Source: JBAYGJ01 sp041649335
GTDB taxonomy: Bacteria; Patescibacteriota; Patescibacteriia; UBA10025; JAHIVO01
Length of the DNA: 15,920 bases
Assembly (NCBI GenBank): GCA_041649335.1
Contig: JBAZNF010000024.1
Location: 1-15,920 of the forward strand
Direction of reading: 5' to 3'
Shown here: one piece after another, positions 6,120 through 13,388 of the stretch
Position numbering within the stretch: position 1 is the first letter of the stretch
How the letters are laid out: every line of letters starts with the position of its first letter
Program-made: the position numbers and the translations under genes
The notes under the pieces: generated by a model
Told to the model about the DNA's origin: nothing
Databases searched by the model: none
The model's input: the letters and a program-made list of their open reading frames with translations, nothing else

Positions 6120-7223
6120 ATGAAAGTAACATGCACGCAGGAAAATTTAGCCAAAGGCCTTTCACTGGTCAGTCATGTGGCCAGTAAAAATATTACCCTG
6201 CCGATTTTAAACAACGTGCTTATTCGCGCTGAGCAGGGGGTTATTAAATTACTGACGACAAATTTAGAAATTGGGATTATCTGCCAGGTTCGCGGGAAAG
6301 TCGAGCAGGAGGGGGCGTTTACCGTCCAGGCAAAAACCCTTAGTGATTATGTGAATTTGCTGCCGAAAGAAAATATTGAAATGGAAGTGGTGGACCAGAA
6401 CCTGAAAATCAAGGGGAAGAAATCAAAAACGGTGATGAAGGGCTTGGAATCCTCGGAATTCCCGCTTATCCCGGAAGTTGAGGCGAAACAGAAATTTGAC
6501 ATACCGGCTGAGACGCTCCGGCGGGCCCTTTCAAACGTAGCCTTTGCCGTCGCTTATGACGAAACCCGGCCGGAAATCAGCGGCGTCTATTTTAATTTTG
6601 AGGGGGGTAACCTGACTGCGGTCGCGACCGACAGTTACCGTCTGGCGGAGAAAAAAGTGGCACTGGCCAAGCCGGCCAGCGGCCAGCACAGTGTCATCGT
6701 GCCGATCCGCACCATTCAGGAACTGGTGAGGATTTTAGGGGATTATGACGAGCCGGTATCGATCGTATGCAATGAAAACCAGATTTTATTTGACTTGGGC
6801 GAGACCAAACTGACCTCCCGGGTTATTGAGGGGCAATACCCGGATTACCAGCAAATTATCCCGAAAGAATACCGGACCAAGGTAACGGTGGACACTCAGG
6901 AGCTGATCAATACCGTCAAGCGGGCCAGCCTGTTTTGCAAGCCGGGCGGCAACGATATTGTTTTGAAATTTGAAAAAACTGCCGGACAGATTACGGTGAA
7001 CACGACCAATGCCCAGGTCGGCGAGAGTGAAGCGGTACAGGAGGCGGCCATAGAGGGTGACGATAACCATATTGTCTTTAACTACCGGTATTTACTCGAC
7101 GGCCTGCAGAATTTGGGGTCGACCAGCTGCGTGATGGAAATCAATTCCAACCTAAGCCCCGGGTTAGTAAAGCCGGCCAAAGAGGGTGACTACCTCTACA
7201 TCATCATGCCGATCAAGCAGTAG
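6120..7223 (+). CDS. dnaN: DNA polymerase III sliding clamp, beta subunit
   Basis: DnaN forms a ring-shaped dimer around DNA and tethers the replicative polymerase and other partners. The 367-aa product has the normal length and three clamp domains: about 1-120 (MKVTCTQENLAKGLSLVSHV, TLPILNNVLI), 121-245 (FAVAYDETRPEISGVYFNF, ATDSYRLAEKKV) and 246-367 (IEGQYPDYQQIIP, FNYRYLLDGL, closing YLYIIMPIKQ). The C-terminal MPI(K/R) motif at the ligand-binding pocket is intact. The ATG lies just behind oriC with no Shine-Dalgarno sequence and a very short predicted leader. A strong terminator follows 40 bases after the stop, so dnaN is probably transcribed alone, and recF and gyrB, often next in other bacteria, are absent here. 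Confidence 0.98.
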   Translation: MKVTCTQENLAKGLSLVSHVASKNITLPILNNVLIRAEQGVIKLLTTNLEIGIICQVRGKVEQEGAFTVQAKTLSDYVNLLPKENIEMEVVDQNLKIKGKKSKTVMKGLESSEFPLIPEVEAKQKFDIPAETLRRALSNVAFAVAYDETRPEISGVYFNFEGGNLTAVATDSYRLAEKKVALAKPASGQHSVIVPIRTIQELVRILGDYDEPVSIVCNENQILFDLGETKLTSRVIEGQYPDYQQIIPKEYRTKVTVDTQELINTVKRASLFCKPGGNDIVLKFEKTAGQITVNTTNAQVGESEAVQEAAIEGDDNHIVFNYRYLLDGLQNLGSTSCVMEINSNLSPGLVKPAKEGDYLYIIMPIKQ

Positions 7224-7261
7224 GTTGGCAATCCGTAACATGTAATGAGTACTAGATTATT

Positions 7262-7298
7262 AAAAACAGGCTGGAAGAAATTCCACCCTGTTTTTTTT
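7262..7298 (+). terminator. Strong bidirectional intrinsic terminator after dnaN
   Basis: AAAACAGG (7263-7270) and CCTGTTTT (7287-7294), extended by TGGAA/TTCCA after a single C-C mismatch, close on a GAAA tetraloop (7277-7280). Eight T follow on the plus strand. Read on the minus strand the same stem is followed by five T and then AATAA, so it may also end the M23-peptidase gene that converges on it. Confidence 0.9.
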
Positions 7299-7321
7299 GG
7301 TTGAATCCAGTGGGACCAACT

Positions 7322-9694
7322 TCATTTCAACAGCACCATCTTCTTGGTGACCGACTCGTGATCTGTCGCCAAGCGGTAGAAGTAGATCCCTGAAGCCTGC
7401 TCGCGAGCGACCCACGTACAATTGTGCTCGCCAGCAGTCTGGTTTTCGTTAATGAGCGTGGCCACCTTCTGCCCCAGGATGTTGAAGACATCCAGGGTGA
7501 CATGAGTAGCCTCCGGCAGCGAATATGAGATGACCGTCGCCGGGTTAAAAGGATTGGGGTAGTTCTGGGAAAGAGAGAACGTAGTCGGGAGGCATGTTTC
7601 GTCCCCCGGTCCCTCTGTCACTTTCGGAAAGCCGGACACATTCCCATACACTCCTAATTCATATAGCCCGATCCAGTTCTGCGTCGAGGAACAGTTAATC
7701 CTCAGGCAGAACAGTTGCGAGAATACCGGCACAATAATATACTGGCGTCCGTCGTTGGTTCCTGAGGCAATCCCTACCCAGTCGGTCCCATCAAAACCAA
7801 GTACGGACCAGGAGGTGATATAGGCAGGATTAGCCGTGTATTCTTTCCCTGCCAACACCAGATAGCTGACGTCCATCGTCTGAGGGTAAGTTACCCGGTA
7901 GGTAAATGACGTACTAGCCGGATAAGCATCCGTAGCCAGGTTACCATCCGTGAGCCTCCCCGGATCCTTGTCGTAGTTTGGATCCCCGCCGGTTAGTTGC
8001 TCGACCGGCATCCCGATCGCGGTGTTATGGTGTCCGTTTACCGTCAGCTCATACAAGCCGATCCAGTTGGCGTTGGAATGGGCTTTAATGCGTATGGCAC
8101 GAGTCGGATGTGCCACCTCGCCGCTGAAGTTGTCCGTATTCGGACAACCGCCGGAATGCAGCTGTTGCCAGGAGGTTCCGTCAGGGTTCAACGCCAGAAT
8201 TTCCCAAGAGTCGATGTATCCGGCAAAGCCGAAATAACCGAATCGGACGGAAAATTGCCTGATAAAGTCATATCCGTCAAACGTGACCGTATAATCCACG
8301 TCATGACCGCCGGGATACGCAAGCGATAGGGTATTGCCGTCAACTAATTTATTGGCGGTATATCCTCTAGCTATGCAGTAAGTCGGGTCTTCATAGACGT
8401 TGGAGACGCATAATCGGCCGGTGGAAATGTTTACAACCAACGGATCACTCGGCGGTAAAGTCGGCGAGGGGTCGGGAACTTGCGGGCCGCCTCCAGCACC
8501 ACCCACTGTTCCCGATGGAATCTCCACTTGGACCGTTCCATTCTGGCACGGCTGTTTCCAGTAATATCCGTCTTCATAGGCATACCCCGTCGGCTGGCCA
8601 ATACCCCAGATGTTTCCGGCCGCAATCCAGGCATCAGCCACTTGATAGCTATATACTGGATCCCAGCCATGGTCGGTCCACCCCGGTGAGCAGACATTCC
8701 AATAGTTTGCCTGGCATGCCCCCATCCAGCGGTAATACCCACCGACGAAGAATTGTTCGGCGTATCCCGAAGGATTAATTACCTCGTTACTGATAGGCAT
8801 CCCCAGCCACGATGTCGGACCACCCTGTTTGGCCCAACCCTGGCCCAGACCAGTTTGACCGTTGTACCAGAAGCCGGTTCTGACAGTATATGCCCGCCTG
8901 GCTCCGCCAAGCGCGTCATACACAATCCCGCAGTTGGCATAAGGCCCGCCGCCCCAGTTCTGGACGTAGCAGTTGTTGGGCACCTGGCCGCCTCGGTAGA
9001 GATTACCTGGGTCATAGGCATGGTACCAGTGGATGCCGGTGTGGATGTCCTGTCCAACGCCGTTCTGGAGAGTACCGTAGTTGGCATATCCCCCATTGGC
9101 GTTGAACTCCAGGTTCGGGATGTTGGAGTTGAGGGAGGTGTAAAACGTGCTCGCAGGCGGATTTTCAAAGCAGTCACATGGATTTGGATATCCATTTTCA
9201 TGTATAGTGCTTTGATAGTCAACATAATCCAAGTAAACCTGAGTATAGTCTTGTCCACTTGGATCTGAGGTCTGTTGTGTGTTGTAGTGTATGTGAGGCG
9301 AATAGTTACCTCCGGTGCCACCACAGAACCCAACTACTTGACCTTTTAGGACGTTTTCACCGGTTGACACGACCATTGAAGAGAGGTGTGCCAATCTTCC
9401 GTAGTAACCAGAACCGTAGTTAATTAACACTACGTTCCCATACGGACTTGCCGAGTTGCCTGTAAAAGCAATACTCCCATCAGATGGAGCGAGTAAAGGG
9501 TACCCTAGATCGCCTCCCGACCTATTGAAATCCCATGCCGCTTCTCCGTCGTGTGAGTATGACCCATCCCATCCCTGGCTGCACCACCAGGTATCCCCCG
9601 CTATAAATGGAAGCTCGATGTCAGGTTGTGCTAAACCAATTTTGGCCCAGAACAACACGACAAGTAAAACAGCAACCGATTTTAGGTATCTCAT
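7322..9694 (-). CDS. Secreted M23-family peptidase with LGFP-like and discoidin-like domains and a T9SS-type C-terminal sorting domain
   Basis: The 790-aa product has these parts in order. A Sec signal peptide (1-22, cleavage probably after GLA). An M23/LasA-like zinc metallopeptidase domain (about 27-145) with H48 and D55 in SHDGEAAWD, H103 in RLAHLS, and H134/H136 in SPHIHYN, the HxH motif; this family cuts peptidoglycan peptides. A Gly/Tyr/Trp-rich middle with LGFP-like repeats (about 282-330, WAKQGGPTSWLGMP, and about 353-390). A Pro-rich linker (402-418). Two F5/8-type C (discoidin)-like domains (about 419-554 and 556-684), each ending NWIGLYEL-x-V-x-G. Last, a C-terminal domain (705-790) with LSQNYPNPFNPAT, FNILGQKVATL and ASGIYFYRL, characteristic of type A cargo of type IX secretion in the Bacteroidetes/FCB group. 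It has a full AGGAGG site, unlike its neighbours. The host's own T9SS is not expected; horizontal transfer is inferred. Confidence 0.88.
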   Translation of the reverse strand: MRYLKSVAVLLVVLFWAKIGLAQPDIELPFIAGDTWWCSQGWDGSYSHDGEAAWDFNRSGGDLGYPLLAPSDGSIAFTGNSASPYGNVVLINYGSGYYGRLAHLSSMVVSTGENVLKGQVVGFCGGTGGNYSPHIHYNTQQTSDPSGQDYTQVYLDYVDYQSTIHENGYPNPCDCFENPPASTFYTSLNSNIPNLEFNANGGYANYGTLQNGVGQDIHTGIHWYHAYDPGNLYRGGQVPNNCYVQNWGGGPYANCGIVYDALGGARRAYTVRTGFWYNGQTGLGQGWAKQGGPTSWLGMPISNEVINPSGYAEQFFVGGYYRWMGACQANYWNVCSPGWTDHGWDPVYSYQVADAWIAAGNIWGIGQPTGYAYEDGYYWKQPCQNGTVQVEIPSGTVGGAGGGPQVPDPSPTLPPSDPLVVNISTGRLCVSNVYEDPTYCIARGYTANKLVDGNTLSLAYPGGHDVDYTVTFDGYDFIRQFSVRFGYFGFAGYIDSWEILALNPDGTSWQQLHSGGCPNTDNFSGEVAHPTRAIRIKAHSNANWIGLYELTVNGHHNTAIGMPVEQLTGGDPNYDKDPGRLTDGNLATDAYPASTSFTYRVTYPQTMDVSYLVLAGKEYTANPAYITSWSVLGFDGTDWVGIASGTNDGRQYIIVPVFSQLFCLRINCSSTQNWIGLYELGVYGNVSGFPKVTEGPGDETCLPTTFSLSQNYPNPFNPATVISYSLPEATHVTLDVFNILGQKVATLINENQTAGEHNCTWVAREQASGIYFYRLATDHESVTKKMVLLK

Positions 9695-9699
9695 AGGAT

Positions 9700-9730
9700 A
9701 CCTCCTTTCTTAGTTTGGTTGTTAAAGAGC
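9700..9730 (-). promoter_or_regulatory. Consensus Shine-Dalgarno site and boxA-like sequence before the M23 gene
   Basis: On the minus strand AGGAGG (9701-9706) lies six bases before the ATG at 9694 and fixes the start. Twelve bases further upstream is GCTCTTTAACAA (9719-9730), identical to the core of the rrn antitermination boxA of enteric bacteria. No clear -35/-10 pair was found between this point and the preceding gene's stop at 9763. Confidence 0.7.
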
Positions 9731-9762
9731 TGTTAGTGTTTAATTTCTAAAATGAGCATTTG

Positions 9763-10524
9763 CTAGTTAAGTGTTTTTAGGATTGCAGCACAAGTGTTGG
9801 AGAATGACTGAAATTGACTGTATGGTTCTACGACCACCCCTTTATAATAGCCAAATCGAATCAGTGAAGAGTTACTTCGAAAATAGAACGATATTGTTTC
9901 TTGTGGGCCGCCAGCCCCTTCTCGTACATATAATCCAGTATAAGGGCCGATTGAGATCTCGTGTTGGTCGATTATGTTTAAACCCTCACCTGTACCACTT
10001 GTCACGTAGATATTAGATTGTTCAATCCACGAAGTGATGAATTCGTTTTTAGTAATAGGGAACTGTGATATATAACAATTTGCGGCTGCCATGAAATCCA
10101 GTTTATTTTCAGGAGGTGAAACAATATAGTTGTCAGCCGCATTGTCTTCCTGGAAGCTCCCGCTGGAAAAATTTTTATGTTCTACCACCCAATCTGTAGG
10201 CAATTCGATACTTATATCTAGATTAGTAAATTTATACGTCTTCCATCCCGTAGTATCCACATTGGTATTAACCGCGACATTGGTGTTCGCAGCAGAATTG
10301 CCATTGGAGGAGACGTTTGAATTGGCAGTTGTATTGGTATTTATGCCTGAATTCCTGTTAACTACCGTATTTACCGCAGTATTCCCGTTACTGGTGTTAC
10401 TATCCTCCTGTTGCAGTAGGAAATAGGTGCCACAAGCCAGGATCAGGACGACGACAATCAGAATGACCCAAGCCAGCGGCTTGGACATGGATGGGTTAGA
10501 TTTGGGTTGGTTTGGGGAATCCAT
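9763..10524 (-). CDS. Single-span membrane protein with Asn/Thr-rich linker and extracytoplasmic domain of unknown function
   Basis: The 253-aa protein starts with a short polar cytoplasmic segment (1-16). One transmembrane helix follows (about 17-37, LAWVILIVVVLILACGTYFLL), then a low-complexity linker of about 50 residues rich in Asn, Thr, Ser and Val (about 41-92). The folded domain of about 160 residues begins WKTYKFTNLDISIELPTDW. The linker-then-ELPxDW pattern is frequent in Parcubacteria-type membrane-anchored proteins, and the domain distantly recalls PsbP/DUF-type lipoprotein folds. I do not recognise a specific function. The Cys at the end of the helix could suggest a lipobox, but the preceding ILA-C is inside a longer hydrophobic stretch and has no typical signal n-region, so a plain anchor is more likely. 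The start at 10524 has no Shine-Dalgarno sequence; a long leader may precede it. Confidence 0.7.
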   Translation of the reverse strand: MDSPNQPKSNPSMSKPLAWVILIVVVLILACGTYFLLQQEDSNTSNGNTAVNTVVNRNSGINTNTTANSNVSSNGNSAANTNVAVNTNVDTTGWKTYKFTNLDISIELPTDWVVEHKNFSSGSFQEDNAADNYIVSPPENKLDFMAAANCYISQFPITKNEFITSWIEQSNIYVTSGTGEGLNIIDQHEISIGPYTGLYVREGAGGPQETISFYFRSNSSLIRFGYYKGVVVEPYSQFQSFSNTCAAILKTLN

Positions 10525-10560
10525 AATACGGTTGATAAGTTTTTAGATGTTTAATTGAGG

Positions 10561-10569
10561 TTATGCACA
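10561..10569 (+). promoter_or_regulatory. Isolated DnaA box
   Basis: TTATGCACA is a perfect DnaA-box match, identical to the copy upstream of dnaA. It stands alone and lies at the edge of the inverted-repeat region. About half a match would be expected by chance in a window of this size, so it may be fortuitous. Confidence 0.3.
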
Positions 10570-10698
10570 GATTTTTGCGACGGCGCAGGTATGCGACGGC
10601 TCAGTGGTTTTAGCCAACGGCCATCGGCCCAATGTTCACTTTTCCTGAACCGGAGCGCCGTCGCTGGACCGTCAATTTTTCCCTTTTTTTACACTATA

Positions 10699-10707
10699 AT
10701 TATACCA
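10699..10707 (-). promoter_or_regulatory. Extended -10 promoter element upstream of the inverted-repeat region
   Basis: On the minus strand TG-G-TATAAT is seen, with no good -35. TATAATTATA is a palindrome, so a -10 box also exists on the plus strand (10695-10700), but it lacks the TG and a -35. Confidence 0.4.
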
Positions 10708-10721
10708 TTCAAGGAGAATCC

Positions 10722-10747
10722 AAAACATCTTCCGTAGTGGAAGGTGT
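10722..10747 (-). terminator. Weak hairpin terminator after the PBP1A gene
   Basis: ACATCTTCC (10725-10733) and GGAAGGTGT (10739-10747) form a 9-bp stem with one G-T pair and a 5-base loop. On the minus strand it is followed by only four T. It lies 20 bases after the PBP1A stop, the right place for the end of the ROK-PBP operon, though the U-tract is short. Confidence 0.5.
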
Positions 10748-10766
10748 TGATTATAATAAAGTAGAA

Positions 10767-13385
10767 TTATGGCGTTGGCGTAGCGGCATCGGCCGGCGTC
10801 GCCGCCGGTTCAGCCACGGCAGGAAGATAATTTACCGTAATGGTCGCTGACCCGATATTGCCGATGGCGTCAGTGGCGACCGCTTTTATATCATGGAACC
10901 CGCTGATTAAATCAGTGGCCGTGTAGGTGAAAGCGAACGGTGCCACATCAGAGATGCCAACCTGGATATCGTCAATGTAATACGCAATTGATTTAATTGG
11001 TTGGGGGCCGGTGGCAGTTGCAGACAGGATGAATGTGCTTGTTGCCACCGTGGCATTTGCCTCCGGCGTTGTAAAAGTAACAACCGGCGAATTGATCGTA
11101 GAACGTAAATCACAGGATTCGTATTGCGGCGCGGCGTCGACAAAATTATTCGCCTTGGCCCACGCCTGGACCGGGTCTTCCCAGTACTGGTATTCGGGAT
11201 CTTTTGACGGGTCAGACGGCGCCGGTCCGGTCGGGTCGTTCTTGTCCACGTAATACAGTATGGAATGGACGACTTTGAACGTCTTTTTGGCGATAAACTC
11301 CTTGGGATAGGTGTCTAGGCACGAATCCGGGATGATTTTCCCGGTAATCGAATCAACGGAATACTGTATCTCGTTTCCCGTCTTGCCCTGCAGCACCGGT
11401 TTGGTGGCATCGTTCGGGTCAGGCGTTTTGAACGGTTCGGCCGGCCCGCCGACGGTCCGCTTCATGTATTCGTTCCAGATGGGCGCGGCAACAATGGAAC
11501 CGTCGGCCCCGCGCTTCATTTCCGAAAAGTCGTTGTTGCCGACCCAGACGCCGGTGGCGATGGACGGCGTATAGCCCATGGTCCAGGCATCGCGGTAATC
11601 GTTTGTCGTGCCGGTCTTGGCAGCCACTGGACGGTCTGGCAGGGTAAGGTAGTTTTTCTCCCCGAAGATGAATGCTCGGGCGCCGTTGTCCGACAGCACG
11701 CTGTTGAGGATACGGATGACCTTCGCGTCCATGACACGCGTTTCGCGTTCTTCATATTGTTCCAATACTTTGCCCTTATTGTCTTCAACGCGCAGGATAG
11801 CGACCGGCGGGTGGTAGACGCCTTCGCGGGCGAATGTGGCGTAGGCCGCGGTATGCTCCAGGAGGGTGACGTCCCCACCGCCCAGTACCAATGACAGCCC
11901 GAACCGGCTTCGGTCGTTCAGGGTGGTATAACCCAGCTTTTGGGCGGTATCCAGGACGTTGTTGATGCCGGTCAGGTAGAGTGTTTTGACCGCCGGGATA
12001 TTGAGCGAGCCGGCCAGCGCCTGGCGCATGGACACCGGTCCATGCTCCTTCAGGTCGTAGTTATGCGGCACATAGTCTGGCCCGGTTTCGGTTTTAAACG
12101 TGGTGACCAGGTCGTATAATATCGTTTCCGGCGTGTACCCTTCCGCGAACGCAGTGGCGTAGACGATCGGCTTGAATGATGACCCGGGCTGGCGCGGACG
12201 CAGGACGACGTTGACGTTGCCGTCGATTGATTCGTCGTAGTAGTCTTTTGATCCAACCATGGCCAGTATTTGTCCGGTCTTGGTGTCCAGGGAAACCAGA
12301 GCTGCATTGGAGGCAGTATATTTCGTGGCATTCTTGTCCGCGTATTTTTTTACCACTTCTTCGGCAATGTTTTGCTTATCGATATTGAGGGTGGTGATTA
12401 TTTTCAGCCCGCCCTGCTCCACCTCAACCTCGCCGTATTTTTCCGCCAACAGTTCGCGGATGTACATGACAAAATGAGGGGCCACGAGGCTGTTGGACTG
12501 CGGCTTTACCTGGGCCAGGACATCCACTGCTTTCGCTTCGTCTGCCTGGGCCTGGGTAATATACCCCTGCTCAACCATGAGCGACAGGACTAATTGCTGG
12601 CGGCCGACCAATGTGTCGGTGTGGTTGCCATGCGGCGAGTAATAGGAGGGCGACTGTACCATCGCCGCCAGCATGGCCGATTGGGCCAGGGTCAGGTCTT
12701 TGGCCGAAACGCCAAAGTACATTTCGGCCGCAGATTCGATGCCGTAAGCGTTGGATCCGTAGGGGATTTCATTCAGGTACAATTGCAGGATTTGGTCTTT
12801 TGAAAATTTCCGGTCCAGCTGGTAGGACAGGATCAGCTCCTTGATCTTGCGGGTGTAGGTGTGTTCGGACGTCAAGATGGCATTCTTGACGAACTGCTGG
12901 GTGATGGTCGACCCGCCGCGCGGCGGGCAGAGGCCGGCAAAGTTGCCGATGACCTGGTGGCAGCCGGCCTTGATGATTCCGGTCAGGGAAAAGCCGTGAT
13001 TAGTATAGAAATTTTTATCCTCAATAGCGATGGTTGCCTGTTTGACCGAGTCAGGTATCTGTTCGAGCGGCACGACGGTCCGTTTTTCTTCCCCGTGTAT
13101 GTCATAGAGAAGCGTTGAGCCGTCCCGCGCGTATATCTTCGTGCTCTGGGCGACCGTCCGGTCGATTACTTTGTTCGGATCCGGCAGGTCCCGCGAAACG
13201 ACGGCAAAAACTATCACAACACCGATTATGCCGAGGACGCAGGCAACGCCCAGGAACGGCAGGAGACGGATGGCGATGCGGCGCCATCGTTTCGGGTGGC
13301 GGTGCTGGGTGCGGATGGTTTGGACCACGCGGGAGCCGATTCTCTTGATGCGAAAATTCGGGTCACGCAGGGGCGGTATGGGCAT
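10767..13385 (-). CDS. Class A penicillin-binding protein (PBP1A-type) with C-terminal Ig-like domain
   Basis: This bifunctional enzyme polymerises glycan strands from lipid II and cross-links peptides on the outer face of the membrane. The 872-aa product has a basic cytoplasmic tail (1-40), one transmembrane helix (about 41-63), a GT51 glycosyltransferase domain (about 85-260) with IEDKNFYTNHG (catalytic E122), RGGSTITQQFVKN and YLNEIPYGSNAYG, and a transpeptidase domain (about 355-640) with SSFK (nucleophile S402), SLN (460-462) and KTGTTND (590-596). A C-terminal extension holds a bacterial Ig-like domain (about 775-852, ending AVATDAIGNIGSATITVNYLP) and a Pro/Ala/Thr tail. All catalytic motifs are intact. 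The ATG at 13385 follows the ROK stop by three bases, so the two form an operon and translation is probably coupled. Confidence 0.96.
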   Translation of the reverse strand: MPIPPLRDPNFRIKRIGSRVVQTIRTQHRHPKRWRRIAIRLLPFLGVACVLGIIGVVIVFAVVSRDLPDPNKVIDRTVAQSTKIYARDGSTLLYDIHGEEKRTVVPLEQIPDSVKQATIAIEDKNFYTNHGFSLTGIIKAGCHQVIGNFAGLCPPRGGSTITQQFVKNAILTSEHTYTRKIKELILSYQLDRKFSKDQILQLYLNEIPYGSNAYGIESAAEMYFGVSAKDLTLAQSAMLAAMVQSPSYYSPHGNHTDTLVGRQQLVLSLMVEQGYITQAQADEAKAVDVLAQVKPQSNSLVAPHFVMYIRELLAEKYGEVEVEQGGLKIITTLNIDKQNIAEEVVKKYADKNATKYTASNAALVSLDTKTGQILAMVGSKDYYDESIDGNVNVVLRPRQPGSSFKPIVYATAFAEGYTPETILYDLVTTFKTETGPDYVPHNYDLKEHGPVSMRQALAGSLNIPAVKTLYLTGINNVLDTAQKLGYTTLNDRSRFGLSLVLGGGDVTLLEHTAAYATFAREGVYHPPVAILRVEDNKGKVLEQYEERETRVMDAKVIRILNSVLSDNGARAFIFGEKNYLTLPDRPVAAKTGTTNDYRDAWTMGYTPSIATGVWVGNNDFSEMKRGADGSIVAAPIWNEYMKRTVGGPAEPFKTPDPNDATKPVLQGKTGNEIQYSVDSITGKIIPDSCLDTYPKEFIAKKTFKVVHSILYYVDKNDPTGPAPSDPSKDPEYQYWEDPVQAWAKANNFVDAAPQYESCDLRSTINSPVVTFTTPEANATVATSTFILSATATGPQPIKSIAYYIDDIQVGISDVAPFAFTYTATDLISGFHDIKAVATDAIGNIGSATITVNYLPAVAEPAATPADAATPTP

Positions 13386-13388
13386 GGG

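Larger units (their letters stand above)
10525..10766 (-). ncRNA. Intergenic region with competing inverted repeats; possible structured leader or small RNA
   Basis: No gene is seen in these 242 bases. GCGACGGCGC (10577-10586) and GCGACGGCTC (10593-10602) are near-identical direct copies, and both can pair with GCGCCGTCGC (10655-10664): the first in 10 bp, the second in 8 bp. Inside lie two small hairpins, GTTCA/TGAAC (about 10634-10650) and GGCC-GAT-GGCC (about 10620-10630). An extended -10 (TGGTATAAT, 10699-10707) on the minus strand would give a leader of about 168 bases for the Asn-rich protein gene. The strand is uncertain: on the plus strand the repeats are followed by T-runs. No known RNA family was recognised. 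Confidence 0.4.

Noticed and set aside
8753..9333. Long open frames on both strands within the M23-peptidase gene
   Set aside because: They are shadow frames of a gene with coherent domains; their products are low-complexity Thr/Arg/Pro-rich and match nothing known.
10411..10475. Lipobox at the end of the hydrophobic segment of the Asn-rich protein
   Set aside because: The Cys lies inside a continuous hydrophobic helix that extends past it, so a simple membrane anchor explains it better.
10561..10569. Second origin at the isolated DnaA box
   Set aside because: A single box with no cluster, no trio pattern and no replication gene beside it is not enough.
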